Shown: positions 52,691 to 62,600, counted from the first letter of the stretch. The stretch: DNA of 64,000 nt from Altererythrobacter sp. ZODW24 (GCF_003344885.1 NZ_CP031155.1:2074001-2138000); one strand, 5' to 3'. Translations and numbers: made by a program. The notes: generated by a model from the sequence alone, not told the origin.

Positions 52691-52966
52691 AAATCGCCCT
52701 AGAGACCAGTTCGCACACAACTGCAAACTGCACCACTCCTCACCTGAATTTGCAATCAGACCAAATGTTGGATCGGTACGTGTTTTTGGTTCCGACCGAA
52801 TCTGGGCGCGGAGTGGTCTGTCTGCTTTTGGGCAGGTAACGCGAGCGTTAGCGGGTATTAGTTCCGTAGCTGCTGGCAAACGACTTTGCGCCCAGATTCG
52901 AGATGTTTATCGGGGCTATTGATCACCGGTAGAAGCGATTTTGGGCGGTCACGAGTGGCCTCAGAT

Positions 52967-52982
52967 TGGGGGAATACCCCCA
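52967..52982. promoter_or_regulatory. Module-2 operator (TGGGG-N6-CCCCA) before a secreted-protein gene
   Basis: TGGGGG, AATA, CCCCCA: a perfect palindrome of the same 16-bp length, 80 bp before ATG 53062. Confidence 0.65.
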
Positions 52983-53061
52983 TGAGAAATGCCTGAGCCG
53001 ACACTAACATATCTCCACCAAATGAGCGGATCGTCTTGCTCATGTTTTGATGGAGGACTTC

Positions 53062-53466
53062 ATGTCACTCAAGCTTTCAATGCCACTCGCAATCGCGCTG
53101 GCTATCTCTGCCCCAGCGATGGCTCAGAACGTCGACAACACCGAAGGTTACGAATGGGTCATGTCACAGAAGGTGCCCGTTACCGCTGGCGACATCACGG
53201 ACCGGCCCTATCGCATCGTCGGCCACATCACCAAGGGCGTCCACAAGGCGACTGTCTTCAGCAAAAACCCTTCCCAACGGAAGGTCTATAAGGAGTTGTG
53301 GGAGAAGGCGCGCAAGATGAAAGCCGATGCCGTCATCTTCGCAGAATTTGGCGAAGCCAGACGCGGCGCCTTTGTCCATGGTAATCGCGAAGCGCGCGGC
53401 GTCGCGATCCGTTTCCTGAAGGGGGCCGAGCTGGAAGCTTGGCAGGCGGCAAATCCGCAAACCTGA
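53062..53466 (+). CDS. Small secreted protein of module 2
   Basis: 134 residues with a signal peptide (LKLSMPLAIALAISAPAMAQ). The mature part is an alpha/beta domain: YRIVGHITKGVHKATVFS, YKELWEKARKMKADAVIFAEF. The pattern of an unstructured start, a beta strand and the helix-strand ADAVIFAEFGE recalls small YbjQ/heavy-metal-binding-like folds, but this is only a resemblance. ATG 53062 follows GGAGGA. A terminator ends it, and a TGGGG-N6-CCCCA palindrome precedes it. Confidence 0.72.
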   Translation: MSLKLSMPLAIALAISAPAMAQNVDNTEGYEWVMSQKVPVTAGDITDRPYRIVGHITKGVHKATVFSKNPSQRKVYKELWEKARKMKADAVIFAEFGEARRGAFVHGNREARGVAIRFLKGAELEAWQAANPQT

Positions 53467-53503
53467 CGCTGTGCAGTAGAGTGAGCCGTCACGGTTCGCC
53501 CGA

Positions 53504-53538
53504 ATGCCCGCTTAGCCTTCGCGTTGAGCGGGCATTTT
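53504..53538 (+). terminator. Intrinsic terminator
   Basis: ATGCCCGCT (53504-53512) pairs with AGCGGGCAT (53527-53535), followed by TTT. It lies between the secreted-protein gene and the convergent kinase. Confidence 0.8.
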
Positions 53539-53549
53539 CTATCCGCTGA

Positions 53550-55631
53550 TTACAGCCGTTGAATGCCCTCGATGATAAACATTGTGCCCGTGTTTGGCAG
53601 CGCGCTGACCGTGATCGTCCAGCCTTGCTTTTCCGCCAGTTCTTTGACGACTGATAGGCCAAGCCCCTCGCCTTGGGAGGCATTCCCGGCTTCGTAGGGC
53701 TCGAACAGGTTGTCCATGGCGCCGCGCTCTAAACCGCGGCCATTATCGGCGACCACGATACGCAAACCTGCACCGTGCCGACGGGCGCCGATCACTATCC
53801 GATTGCCCCCCGAATGGTTGATGGCGTTTGCCACCAGATTGGTAAGAATGCGCATCAGAGCTATAGGCTCGGCCATCACGATTGCGCTGCTCTCGACATA
53901 GCTGAGACGGATATCTTTCGAACGCGCCTCGTCTTCAAACATCAATGCGGCATTGCGTAGGGAGTTGTTCAGGGGAAAGCCTTGAGGCTCCTGCACATCG
54001 GGCGCTGCCGGGCGCGTTTCATCTAGATTGTGCCGCAATACGCTCTCGATATATGAAATCCCTTGGGCCGCATTTTCTCCGCCTTCGAGCTTCGATAGTG
54101 CTTGTTGCAGCGAGAGCAGCGGCTGTTTGAGATCGTGGCTTGTCGCGGCCAGATCGCGCCTGCGTTTCTCGGCCAAATCAAGCGCGGTTTGATAATCCTG
54201 TTGCGCCTCATCAAGCTGCTCCTGCAAATCGGCTCGTTCGGCCAACGCTTGCAGTTTCTCTTCCTGAGCCTCATCGCGCTGCCGCCTGATCGCCATGGCG
54301 CGCATAACCAACGCTCCTGCGAATATGAGGCCGTCCACGGCAAACACCGCGTTCAAAATGTTGAACATTTGCCAATCTGGCACGGACAGTATCTGGAGTT
54401 CCGACAACGGCGCCAGCAATGCCATCATCACCAACATGGCCGAACCGATCGTAAACAGGACCGCTCCGGGCAGCCGATCCCTTACTCCGCGATATATCCC
54501 AAACATCGCGACGACCGCAAATTGGATGAACACGGCCATCTCGAGATAGAATCCGGCCATTTGCGACCACACAGATGAGTCGAAGAATGACAAGATTGGT
54601 ATGGCGATCAGACCGAACACGGTCGAGATTTTGAGCAACCGATCGTAGGACGGGTATCGCCGAACGGAATCGAGGAAAGACCTCAGCGTCAGCGCAAAAC
54701 TGACCAGAGCGAACGCCCCGAAAAGCCGCCGAACTATACCGTTCTCGACTTCGCTTAGTCCGAAGTGGAACAAGAAGAAGCCAAAGGTAGCTATGCTGGT
54801 GAGAAGCAAGCCGGCATGGAAACCGGAGTAGTAGAACGCGCTACGGTCGCGCAGTACCAACGCGAATGCGAGCAGGGCAGCCAGCAGAGCCGCACGAAAG
54901 CCAAGCAGGAGCGTCGTGGTGGAGACATCGCTTTGCCGGTCGCTGATGAAGCGGCTTTCCTCGACCAACCGAAAGTAGCTATCGGCGGAAAATCCATATT
55001 CTCCGTCGAGCCACAACTCCGCGCGCCCACCTGCCGGGATTTCGAAACTCTCTGATGCCACCAGCCGCTCATGCGGGATACGCTCGGTAATAGGCTGAGT
55101 TACCCAGCGGTTTTGCATGACCAGCTCGCTGGAACCGTTCCCGCCCACAGCATATGCCCGGATCGGAGGGCCATATGGCTCACGCGTGTCGATCCGCCAG
55201 CGGACCGTGTCAGCGCCTGAATTTATAAGGACAATACGGGCCCAAAACGGACCCAGTTGGTAAGTTCCGTCGCGGTAGCCTCCCGCTTCCGGGGCAAGTT
55301 CATCGGCAACTTCGCGGTAAGTGTATTCTTTGTCTGAGCCCGCGAGCGCCAACGCCTCAGTGACGGGTAAATTCTGGCCTATCCCCTGCTCGTCGGGCTC
55401 GGTTTCGCCATATAGGTAGCTTGCCCGCTCGGGCAGCTTCAGCACTTCGCTCTTACCACTCAATTCAACCGCGACGGGCTCACCAGCTTGCGCAACTCCG
55501 CCCGAGGCGAGTAAGGCAGGCAAGAGCCATGCGAGCGCAGCGCGGCTGGGACGCGCCGCCGACCACCTGACCGGTCGCCTGCATGTCAGCAGGAGTGTGA
55601 GGAGCAGGATCGTCAACAAAAGCATACTCAT
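53550..55631 (-). CDS. 7TM sensor histidine kinase, module 2 (second pair)
   Basis: This protein of about 693 residues has an N-terminus with a short hydrophobic stretch and then a signal peptide (AALAWLLPALLASGGVAQAG). A 7TMR-DISMED2 sensor, about seven helices and a coiled coil (EKLQALAERADLQEQLDEA) follow. The HisKA box is ATSHDLKQPLLSLQQALSKL; the ATPase has ILTNLVANAINHSGG and GLGLSVVKEL. ATG 55631 or 55625 starts the protein inside the divergent regulator gene, an overlap of about 35 bp. The longer frame to 56216 is antisense to that regulator and rejected. Confidence 0.85.
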   Translation of the reverse strand: MSMLLLTILLLTLLLTCRRPVRWSAARPSRAALAWLLPALLASGGVAQAGEPVAVELSGKSEVLKLPERASYLYGETEPDEQGIGQNLPVTEALALAGSDKEYTYREVADELAPEAGGYRDGTYQLGPFWARIVLINSGADTVRWRIDTREPYGPPIRAYAVGGNGSSELVMQNRWVTQPITERIPHERLVASESFEIPAGGRAELWLDGEYGFSADSYFRLVEESRFISDRQSDVSTTTLLLGFRAALLAALLAFALVLRDRSAFYYSGFHAGLLLTSIATFGFFLFHFGLSEVENGIVRRLFGAFALVSFALTLRSFLDSVRRYPSYDRLLKISTVFGLIAIPILSFFDSSVWSQMAGFYLEMAVFIQFAVVAMFGIYRGVRDRLPGAVLFTIGSAMLVMMALLAPLSELQILSVPDWQMFNILNAVFAVDGLIFAGALVMRAMAIRRQRDEAQEEKLQALAERADLQEQLDEAQQDYQTALDLAEKRRRDLAATSHDLKQPLLSLQQALSKLEGGENAAQGISYIESVLRHNLDETRPAAPDVQEPQGFPLNNSLRNAALMFEDEARSKDIRLSYVESSAIVMAEPIALMRILTNLVANAINHSGGNRIVIGARRHGAGLRIVVADNGRGLERGAMDNLFEPYEAGNASQGEGLGLSVVKELAEKQGWTITVSALPNTGTMFIIEGIQRL

Positions 55632-56241
55632 TGCTGATGACCATGCCATAGTTCGCCAGGCAATGCGCGTTTTGGTAGAATCCCTCGGCGCGGCTGACGT
55701 GGTCGCCGAGGCGCAGGACGGGCTGGAAGCCATCGCATTATGCCGCAAACACAAACCCGATCTGTTGGTGCTGGATGTAGGAATGCCGCACGCCAATGGC
55801 TCCGAAGTGTTCGCCGATGTCCGCCGATGGAGCCCTGAAACCAGGATCGCTGTATTCACCGGATTTACCTCAACTGACATGTTGGCCGATTGGGTTGCTG
55901 CCGGAGTGGACGGGCTATTTCTGAAGAGCTGCGCCGAAGAGGAACTGAAGCGCGGGCTCATCCTCATCCTATCCGGCGGCAAATATGTCATGTCGGATAT
56001 TTCCGAGCGGCTTCGCGGATCGCCTGACCGGCCGGAGCTGACCGACCGTGAGCGTGAAGTGCTCGCCCTGATCGCGACTGGACTGACCACCAAGCAGATT
56101 GGTGACCGCCTCTCGATCAGTCCCAAGACAATCGAAAAGCACCGCGGTGCCTTGTTCGAAAAGTTCGAAGTGGGTTCCGTGGCGGCCCTTCTGACAGCGT
56201 CGTTCAAGGCCGGCATGTTCGACTATCTTGTGCAGACATAG
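55597..56241 (+). CDS. LuxR-type response regulator, module 2 (second pair)
   Basis: This 214-residue regulator starts with GTG at 55597. The receiver has the acidic pair in ILIADDHAIVRQAM, Asp in LLVLDVGMPHANG and Lys in GLFLKSCAEE. The helix-turn-helix is LTDREREVLALIATGLTTKQ and ISPKTIEKHRGALFEKF. It is divergent from and overlaps its kinase, unlike the operon arrangement of the first pair. High similarity to the regulator at 50870 suggests both may recognise the same palindrome. Confidence 0.88.
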   Translation: MRSRIVNKSILIADDHAIVRQAMRVLVESLGAADVVAEAQDGLEAIALCRKHKPDLLVLDVGMPHANGSEVFADVRRWSPETRIAVFTGFTSTDMLADWVAAGVDGLFLKSCAEEELKRGLILILSGGKYVMSDISERLRGSPDRPELTDREREVLALIATGLTTKQIGDRLSISPKTIEKHRGALFEKFEVGSVAALLTASFKAGMFDYLVQT

Positions 56242-56297
56242 TTCGGACCAAGTCCGCGGAAGTTAGCGAAGATAAAGTCATGGCTCGTGCTCCTTAT

Positions 56298-56313
56298 AGG
56301 GTGCGTCGCCCCT
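56298..56313. promoter_or_regulatory. Degenerate module-2 palindrome
   Basis: AGGGT, GCGTCG, CCCCT: same 16-bp size and G/C arms, but with outer A/T exchanged. It may be a weak third site before the gene at 56507. Confidence 0.3.
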
Positions 56314-56348
56314 ACCCACGGTACTAGGCATATCCAGCACGAGCCGCA

Positions 56349-56364
56349 TGGGGCGATTCCCCCG
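56349..56364. promoter_or_regulatory. Module-2 operator-like site
   Basis: TGGGG, CGATTC, CCCCG: one mismatch from the palindrome, 50 bp upstream of the stronger site at 56414. Confidence 0.5.
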
Positions 56365-56413
56365 TTTAGCCAATTTGTGAGATTGAAGGCGCGAGCCAGC
56401 GAGCCTGTCACTT

Positions 56414-56429
56414 TGGGGGAATCCCCCCA
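56414..56429. promoter_or_regulatory. Module-2 operator (TGGGG-N6-CCCCA) before a secreted-protein gene
   Basis: TGGGGG, AATC, CCCCCA, almost identical to the site at 52967, and placed 78 bp before its ATG, the same distance as there. Confidence 0.65.
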
Positions 56430-56506
56430 TGCGCCGCATCAACGCCCATCCTATTCATTGGATCACGCCGAGCGAATGCCGGCATCCGATTAGGAAGGAT
56501 TGAAAA

Positions 56507-57085
56507 ATGCCCAAAGGTAACATCAAGATCGCCGCTCTCGCCCTCCCCATGATTGCGGGGCTTGTGATGACCACGTCGCAGCCGGCTAGCGCACAGGAGG
56601 CACAAGCCAGTTCCGCGCGCTCACAAGTTTCGTGGGCGCTAAAGGACCTCGATCCGCTTCTGATTGAAGGAAACCGCATCGCAGATGAGGGTGATCGACT
56701 TGATGATTGGCAGCGCCGTCTGCAGGCTTCGGAACGCAACATCGACACCGACATCTACAATTTCAATTCACACTGCACTGGCGGCAGGTGGGCGAACCCT
56801 TGCAGAGGTTGGCAGCGCAAGATTGACAATTGGAAGGCCGGATTTGAGCGTGAGCTCCGTGATCTGAACCAACAGCACGATGAATTGTCGCAGCGCTCTG
56901 AGCGGCTCCAAGGCAGGATTGAACAGAAGCGCATGCGGTTGATGGACAATGTCGGACGGCTGCTCACCGCCTGCCGGGCCATGCCCGCCGCCCAGCGCGG
57001 ACAGATCTGCACCATCCCCAACGTCGGGCGCTACACCGGAAAATACGTCAAGGAAGCGCGCAATCGGCTCCGGGCCGGATTGTAA
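56507..57085 (+). CDS. Secreted coiled-coil protein of module 2
   Basis: 192 residues with a signal peptide (KIAALALPMIAGLVMTTSQP, cleaved near ASAQ). The mature part is largely helical with heptad-like charge pattern (FERELRDLNQQHDELSQRSERL), suggesting a coiled coil. Four Cys (HCTGG, NPCRG, LTACRA, QICTIP) could make two disulfides. No family recognised. The next gene follows after 50 bp in the same direction. Two or three operator-like palindromes lie upstream. Confidence 0.7.
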   Translation: MPKGNIKIAALALPMIAGLVMTTSQPASAQEAQASSARSQVSWALKDLDPLLIEGNRIADEGDRLDDWQRRLQASERNIDTDIYNFNSHCTGGRWANPCRGWQRKIDNWKAGFERELRDLNQQHDELSQRSERLQGRIEQKRMRLMDNVGRLLTACRAMPAAQRGQICTIPNVGRYTGKYVKEARNRLRAGL

Positions 57086-57135
57086 TAGTCAGACGGGCTG
57101 GAAGCTAAGCCGTTATTCCAAAGAGAGTTTGAACC

Positions 57136-59064
57136 ATGCGTACCTTATCGATCATTTCGGCAGCACTATTAGCAACCGCACAACCGAGCGGCACTGCAGC
57201 TCCTTACGTCAATCCGGGTCCAGTATCAGACCGAACCGTGAGCTATGCCTGCGCAAATGGCATGGAAATCGACACGACATTCCTGCAAGTCGCGGGCCTC
57301 GAAGCCGTGATTGTTACCTTCCCGAATGGCCGAACGGAAAAGGGGGCTGTCCGGCGTCTTCTTCCGGCAACGCAAACCGGTAGCGGCGTGCGCTATGCAA
57401 GCGATATCACGCTGTTTCACATGAAAGGCCGCAATGCGACGTTCGATACTGCCGTTTCCGCGCAGTCAGAGGCGATTGCGCGGACAACGTGCACGGAACT
57501 CGGCAGCCGTGATCGCGAACCGCTGACGCAGGCCGCGCCGGCTGGCCGCTATCTCACTATTTCTCCGTTGCGTGATTTTTCCAGTGGCAGTCCCCCGGCC
57601 TATAGGCGGGTCGAGAACTTTTGCATTGCGAAGGACGGTTCGGGGGCAGTCGCCCTTATGCCCGCCGGGCATGGCCGTCTCGCCCAATTGATCACAATGC
57701 GCGGGGGTGTCCGGGAAACACATATGGCCGAGCTCGGCGCTGTCGATCCCGGCGCAGGGCAAAGGCACTATGCACTCATGGCGCCGGACACAGGCGACAC
57801 GATCGGAAGTTTGCATTTCATCGCGCCGGGAATGGTTGCACCAGAAGCCGTCAATGCGGCGGCAAGCCTCAGCAGCGTGACGCTAGGCTCCGAGCGGACC
57901 GAATGTCTCGCCATGGACAATGCCGTCTACGCGGCGCTGACCAGAAGCGGCCTTGCGGTCGTTGCGCTTGAGGAAGGATCTCTGTCGCTGCGCTTCAATG
58001 ACACTTACGGGGCGGAACAGACAATGGGCGGTGGGTATTACAGCGGGACCAATACCGCCGGTTACTTCTATTTCTTTGATGGAGCCAAGCACGTTCGAAT
58101 CAGTGCGCAGGCATCAGGCTCCGAAGTGGCCAATGACATCCTTCATCACGACGAGTTGTCGAACCATTTGTCCCCGCTGGCATTCTTTCAGGCTGATTCC
58201 GTAATTCTATCTAGCGCAGCGCCGCTCCTCGATGCGGATACGGGAGACTTCCTGCAGACATTGATGATCTGCAAACACTTGGCCGGAGAAAGCAGCGGCG
58301 TGAAAGAACGCGATCGTCAGGTGAAAGAGTCATGGGCAATGGCAGGGTGTGACACCTTGCCCGGTCGCTACGAAACCGTGCTGCAGGAGGCTGGCTCCGA
58401 AGGGTCATTGCCCCAGTTCTTGGCTCAGATAGGTGGTTCGGATCTAATAAATTCAGACCCAACGAAGCAGATCGATGCCGAAAACAGCAGCTACCGAATT
58501 ACCCCAAGCTCGGTCGGCAGAATCGAAATCGGCATGACGGTCGCAGAAGCACGAGCAGCATCGGGTCTGAATTTTGTTCGCGGTTATGGCGATGAAAATA
58601 GCCTGGTTATTGACGTGAAGGATGGCGACAAGACTGTGCTTGTCATAGGCGCTGACGAAGGCGTGGAAATCGCCGCGGATGGCAGCGTGCCTGCCATTGT
58701 TGATGAAGCTAAAATAGCTGGCATCGTCATTCTGGATGCACGTTACAAAACTGAAAATGACGTTCATGTCGGTATGACGATTGCCAATGCCAGCAAGAAG
58801 TACGGCAAGTTGAAAGAGATGTTCAATTTTCCGCATGGCGGCGAGACGGGCACATTTGTGGGCGCACCAGAGGCATTCGGCTTCACCTTCAAAGCGAGAG
58901 ATGACCAAACCGAGGCAGGGATTTACCAAGCCGTTCCAGGATGCTCCGAATATGCGCATCCCTCTTCATGCAGGGTGGCCGTCAAAGCCAAGCCCGGCGC
59001 CTATATTTCGATGATTGTCGTAAGTCGCTGGCCAGCTACGCCTCCAACGCCAATCGGCGAATAG
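57136..59064 (+). CDS. Secreted multidomain protein with an MliC-like N-terminal domain
   Basis: 642 residues with a signal peptide (MRTLSIISAALLATAQPSG). Residues about 35-100 (VSYACANGMEIDTTFLQ, later GVRYASDITLFHMKGR) resemble the lysozyme inhibitor MliC. The long middle region has no recognised domain. The C-terminal 190 residues contain two similar blocks opening with RIEIGMTVAEARAAS and DVHVGMTIANASKKYG, an internal duplication of unknown type. Cotranscription with the preceding gene is likely (50 bp gap), which would put it under module-2 control. The function as lysozyme inhibitor is inferred only for the first domain. Confidence 0.65.
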   Translation: MRTLSIISAALLATAQPSGTAAPYVNPGPVSDRTVSYACANGMEIDTTFLQVAGLEAVIVTFPNGRTEKGAVRRLLPATQTGSGVRYASDITLFHMKGRNATFDTAVSAQSEAIARTTCTELGSRDREPLTQAAPAGRYLTISPLRDFSSGSPPAYRRVENFCIAKDGSGAVALMPAGHGRLAQLITMRGGVRETHMAELGAVDPGAGQRHYALMAPDTGDTIGSLHFIAPGMVAPEAVNAAASLSSVTLGSERTECLAMDNAVYAALTRSGLAVVALEEGSLSLRFNDTYGAEQTMGGGYYSGTNTAGYFYFFDGAKHVRISAQASGSEVANDILHHDELSNHLSPLAFFQADSVILSSAAPLLDADTGDFLQTLMICKHLAGESSGVKERDRQVKESWAMAGCDTLPGRYETVLQEAGSEGSLPQFLAQIGGSDLINSDPTKQIDAENSSYRITPSSVGRIEIGMTVAEARAASGLNFVRGYGDENSLVIDVKDGDKTVLVIGADEGVEIAADGSVPAIVDEAKIAGIVILDARYKTENDVHVGMTIANASKKYGKLKEMFNFPHGGETGTFVGAPEAFGFTFKARDDQTEAGIYQAVPGCSEYAHPSSCRVAVKAKPGAYISMIVVSRWPATPPTPIGE

Positions 59065-59148
59065 GCCATTTCCAGCCGCGCGTACCGCGACCGGGCTGAC
59101 AATGCAGTAATGACACAAAAACCGGATCAAACTCTGGCGAGAGAGGTG

Positions 59149-59289
59149 ATGAAGAACGTGAAAATAGCTGTGTTGGCTGGCAACGCGATGACAATGGTCG
59201 CAACTCCGGTTTGAGCGCAGTCAACAGATACGCCCGAGGCTTCTGCAGACGAAGACAATGTGATTCTCGTGACGGGTATTCGTGCTTGA
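59149..59289 (+). pseudogene. Decayed leader fragment of a TonB-dependent receptor gene
   Basis: This stretch and the bases before it copy the leader and first codons of the intact receptor at 59625: CCGGATCAAACTCTGG upstream, MKNV start, TMVATPV versus TMAATPA, then DEDNVILVTGIRA versus DDNVIVVTGIRA. It has an in-frame TGA at 59212 and ends in TGA at 59287. Nothing else of the receptor follows. The rest of 59290-59558 shows no coding frame. Confidence 0.8.
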
Positions 59290-59558
59290 TCATTCTCGCG
59301 CCCATCACAAGGCCTGTTACGCAAACCAAACATTCTTTGCGGCCTTGAATCTTGTGCGGAACGGATGCGGTTTTCCGGAGTGCCAGCGATCCACTTCTTC
59401 GGCTTTGTTCCAATTGGCAAGGTGTATTGGTATGCATAACATATTCTCATGGTATGCTAAATAGGTCTGGACAATTGGCTTGCAATTATGCTCTCTGCGT
59501 TTGAGCTTTGGATCGTCAACCGTTGACGGTGCGATTTTGATGTGTAACCAAGCGCGTA

Positions 59559-59574
59559 ATGATACCGGTGTCAT
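59559..59574. promoter_or_regulatory. LacI-type palindromic operator before the TonB-dependent receptor
   Basis: ATGATACC/GGTGTCAT is a 16-bp palindrome with one mismatched pair and a central CCGG, typical of LacI-family sugar regulators. It lies 50 bp before the receptor ATG. The decayed copy upstream keeps only a half-site (ATGACAC). Confidence 0.55.
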
Positions 59575-59624
59575 AGATCGCTATGACGACATAAAGGCCG
59601 GATCAAACTCTGGGGAGAGATGCG

Positions 59625-62600
59625 ATGAAGAACGTGAGAATAAGTGCATTTGATGCATCAATGAAGCGGCGTTTCTCAGCCGCTCTGTTGACCGGTACCG
59701 CAATGACAATGGCCGCAACTCCGGCTTGGTCTCAGGACGCGGATGCTGCTGCTGCGGAAGACGACAATGTGATCGTCGTTACGGGCATTCGGGCTTCTCT
59801 GGCCAACGCGCTTGAAGAAAAACGGCAATCGGACAATCTAGTCGAAGTTATTCAGGCTGAGGATATCGGTAAGCTACCCGATCAAAACCTCGCCGAGGTG
59901 CTCGAGAACGTTACGGGCCTACAGATCACCCGTCAGGCCGGCGTTGGTAACGCCGTGCAAATTCGCGGCACCGATGCGAACCGAACTGAAATCAACGGCG
60001 TGTCCACCGTGGGTTCGGGGGCTGGCCGCTCCGGCATTAGCTTCGAAGATTTGCCCGCCTCCCTGATCGCTTCAGTCGAGGTTACCAAGGTTCCAGAAGC
60101 CAAGACAATCGAAGGATCAGTTGGCGGTACAATCAATCTGCGCACGATCCGGCCGCTTGATCTGGTCGAGCCATTGATCGCAGGCCGCATCCAATTTGAA
60201 AATAGCGACCTTGCCGAATCAACATTGCCCCGCATTTCAGGCACATTGGGGAATAGTTGGGACACTGGCATCGGTGAAATCGGGATCGTTCTGAGCGGCA
60301 GTTATGCCCGTCAGGATGTGGCTCAATTTGCTCCGCGTACCGATCGTGACGCGATCAACCTTCCCGGATCGGGCCCAAGCTCGGAAGCCTTCCCGTTCCT
60401 GCAGATCCAGTTCTTCAACCAAGAAACTGATAATTACGAATATGAAACCTACAATGGCACTGCGGCGCTGGAATGGAAGCCGGCTGACAATGTGAAGCTG
60501 TATTTCGATGCCACGATCAACGACCAGCAACGCTCGCAAGAAAGCAACCGCGTTCAATTGTCAGGTGTGTCGGATGGCAATGTTGTTAATTCCACCAATA
60601 ATACGGCTTTCGAAACAATCGATTTGGGAACACTCAACGGGCCAGGCGGTCCGGTTGATCTGGGTACGATACAAGCCACTATTGGCGGCACGATGGGCAT
60701 TGGCGGCGTCGCTGGAGGGACAGTCAACCCCAACCTTCGCACATCAAGCGACACTGGTTCGCGTGTCACCAAGAGCCGCGTATTCGATTTCGGGGTAGAG
60801 TGGGAAGGCGACAAGCTGAGCGTGCGCGCTGAAGCCGCCTTGTCGAACTCCAAGACGACAAATCCGAACTTCTCGACGACATTGGATTTCATTAACCCGC
60901 AAGGGCCTCAGCCAGTATTTGGCAGTGGCACTCTCGATAATGGCGTGCCTCTGATTTTTGACCTCAGCAATGGACTGACCTTTGGGATTGATGACGCAAG
61001 CGCAGACGCGCCCAGCATCGCCCAACTGCTTGCTCCGGAAAATTACCAACTGCGTCAGGTTAATCAGGGTGCAAACACCGCAGATAATGAGGAAAAAGCG
61101 CTCCGGATTGATTTCTCTTACGATACAACGGACCTCAACCCGTTCGTGACGTCGGTCGATTTCGGCTATCGTTGGAATGAAACAACCGCGATAAACAACA
61201 ACTTCACGAACAACATCAGTCTGACCAACAATAGCGGCACGGCTGATAACCGCTTTAACCGTCCGGGCGGTGATCTCTTCGCGGATATTCTGATCGCGGC
61301 GCCGGATAACTTTGGCGATGCCGATGGCCGGTCATTGTTCTTCGGTGATTTCCTCATCATCGATGGCGGCTTGGCTTTCCGTGACCCAGAAGGCGTTCTG
61401 GATGCCCTCAATGCTGCAATTACAGCCAGCAATGCGGCGAACCCAGCCAATCCGGCAGTTCCGCTGCTGACAGCACCGACGGAGTCGGCCAGCGGCTTCT
61501 TCAGCGTCAAGGAAACGACTAGTGCCGCGTACTTCCAAGCCAATATGGAAGGTGACATCTTCGGCATGCCAGCACGCGGCAATATCGGTGTGCGCTGGCT
61601 CAATACGAAGCTCGCTTCGACCGGTAACAACATCGCAAATGGTGTTGTCTCCGGTACTAGCACGCAAACCAGCAAATATAACTTCCTGCTGCCGCGTCTA
61701 AACGCCGCGTTTGAGCCTGCTCAAGATGTGTTGGTGCGCATCGGCGTAGCGCGCGATATTCGTCGCCCGGATTTCGATGATCTGTCGACTTCGCGTAACT
61801 TCTCGACATCCGCGACCGCGGTAGTCACTGGCGGCAATCCGAACCTTGTTCCGGAATCGGTCTGGTCGTTCGATCTCTCGGGTGAGTATTACTTCGCACC
61901 GTCCAGCCTGATCAGCGTCGGTGTCTTCCACAAAATCCGCACTAACTTGTTTGCGGATACGGTCGAAGCCGCTCCGACAATTGGCTTCATCAACGGCAAT
62001 GACCAGTTCTCGATTGATCCGGCATGTCCAGGCGGCGGCGTTTTCAACCCTCTTGCCGACCGGAACTTGTTTGCTTCACCGCAAGGTAACGGCATCTGCG
62101 CGCCGCTGTCGTCGAAGTTCAATGTTGCCGGATCGACAACACAAACCGGTATCGAAGTCGCATTCCAGCACGACCTTTCGGCTTATGAAAGCGCGCTCGG
62201 CTTTGCTTCCGGCTTCGGCTTCATCGGTAACTTCACTTACCAGAAAACCGGTGGATCGGCTGAAGCATTCCGCACCGGCCTGACGACGCGGAGCATCGAC
62301 ACACGGCTTGGCTTCGCTGCCGGGTCGCTGCAAGACCGTATCTCTCTGACTAATCTGTCGAAATACGCGTATAATGCGACCTTGTTCTACGATAAGTACG
62401 GGCTCAATGCCCGGATGCGCTACACGTGGCGTTCGAGCTTCCGGACAGATGACCAACTTCGCTGGAACCTCCCGCTTGTTGCAGGTTCCAGAGGTCAGTT
62501 GAATACCAGCATCAACTATGACGTAACCGACAATATCAATGTCGGCATCGAGGGGATCAACCTGACCCGCGCAGACCAGAAGCTGTATTGTGTCAACAAC

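Noticed and set aside
52558-52839. 93-residue frame in the CCCTGTT region
   Set aside because: It spans the repeats and has no ribosome site or recognisable features.
55632-56216. N-terminal extension of the second module-2 kinase to 888 residues
   Set aside because: It is exactly antisense to the well-supported LuxR-type regulator and has no kinase-family content.
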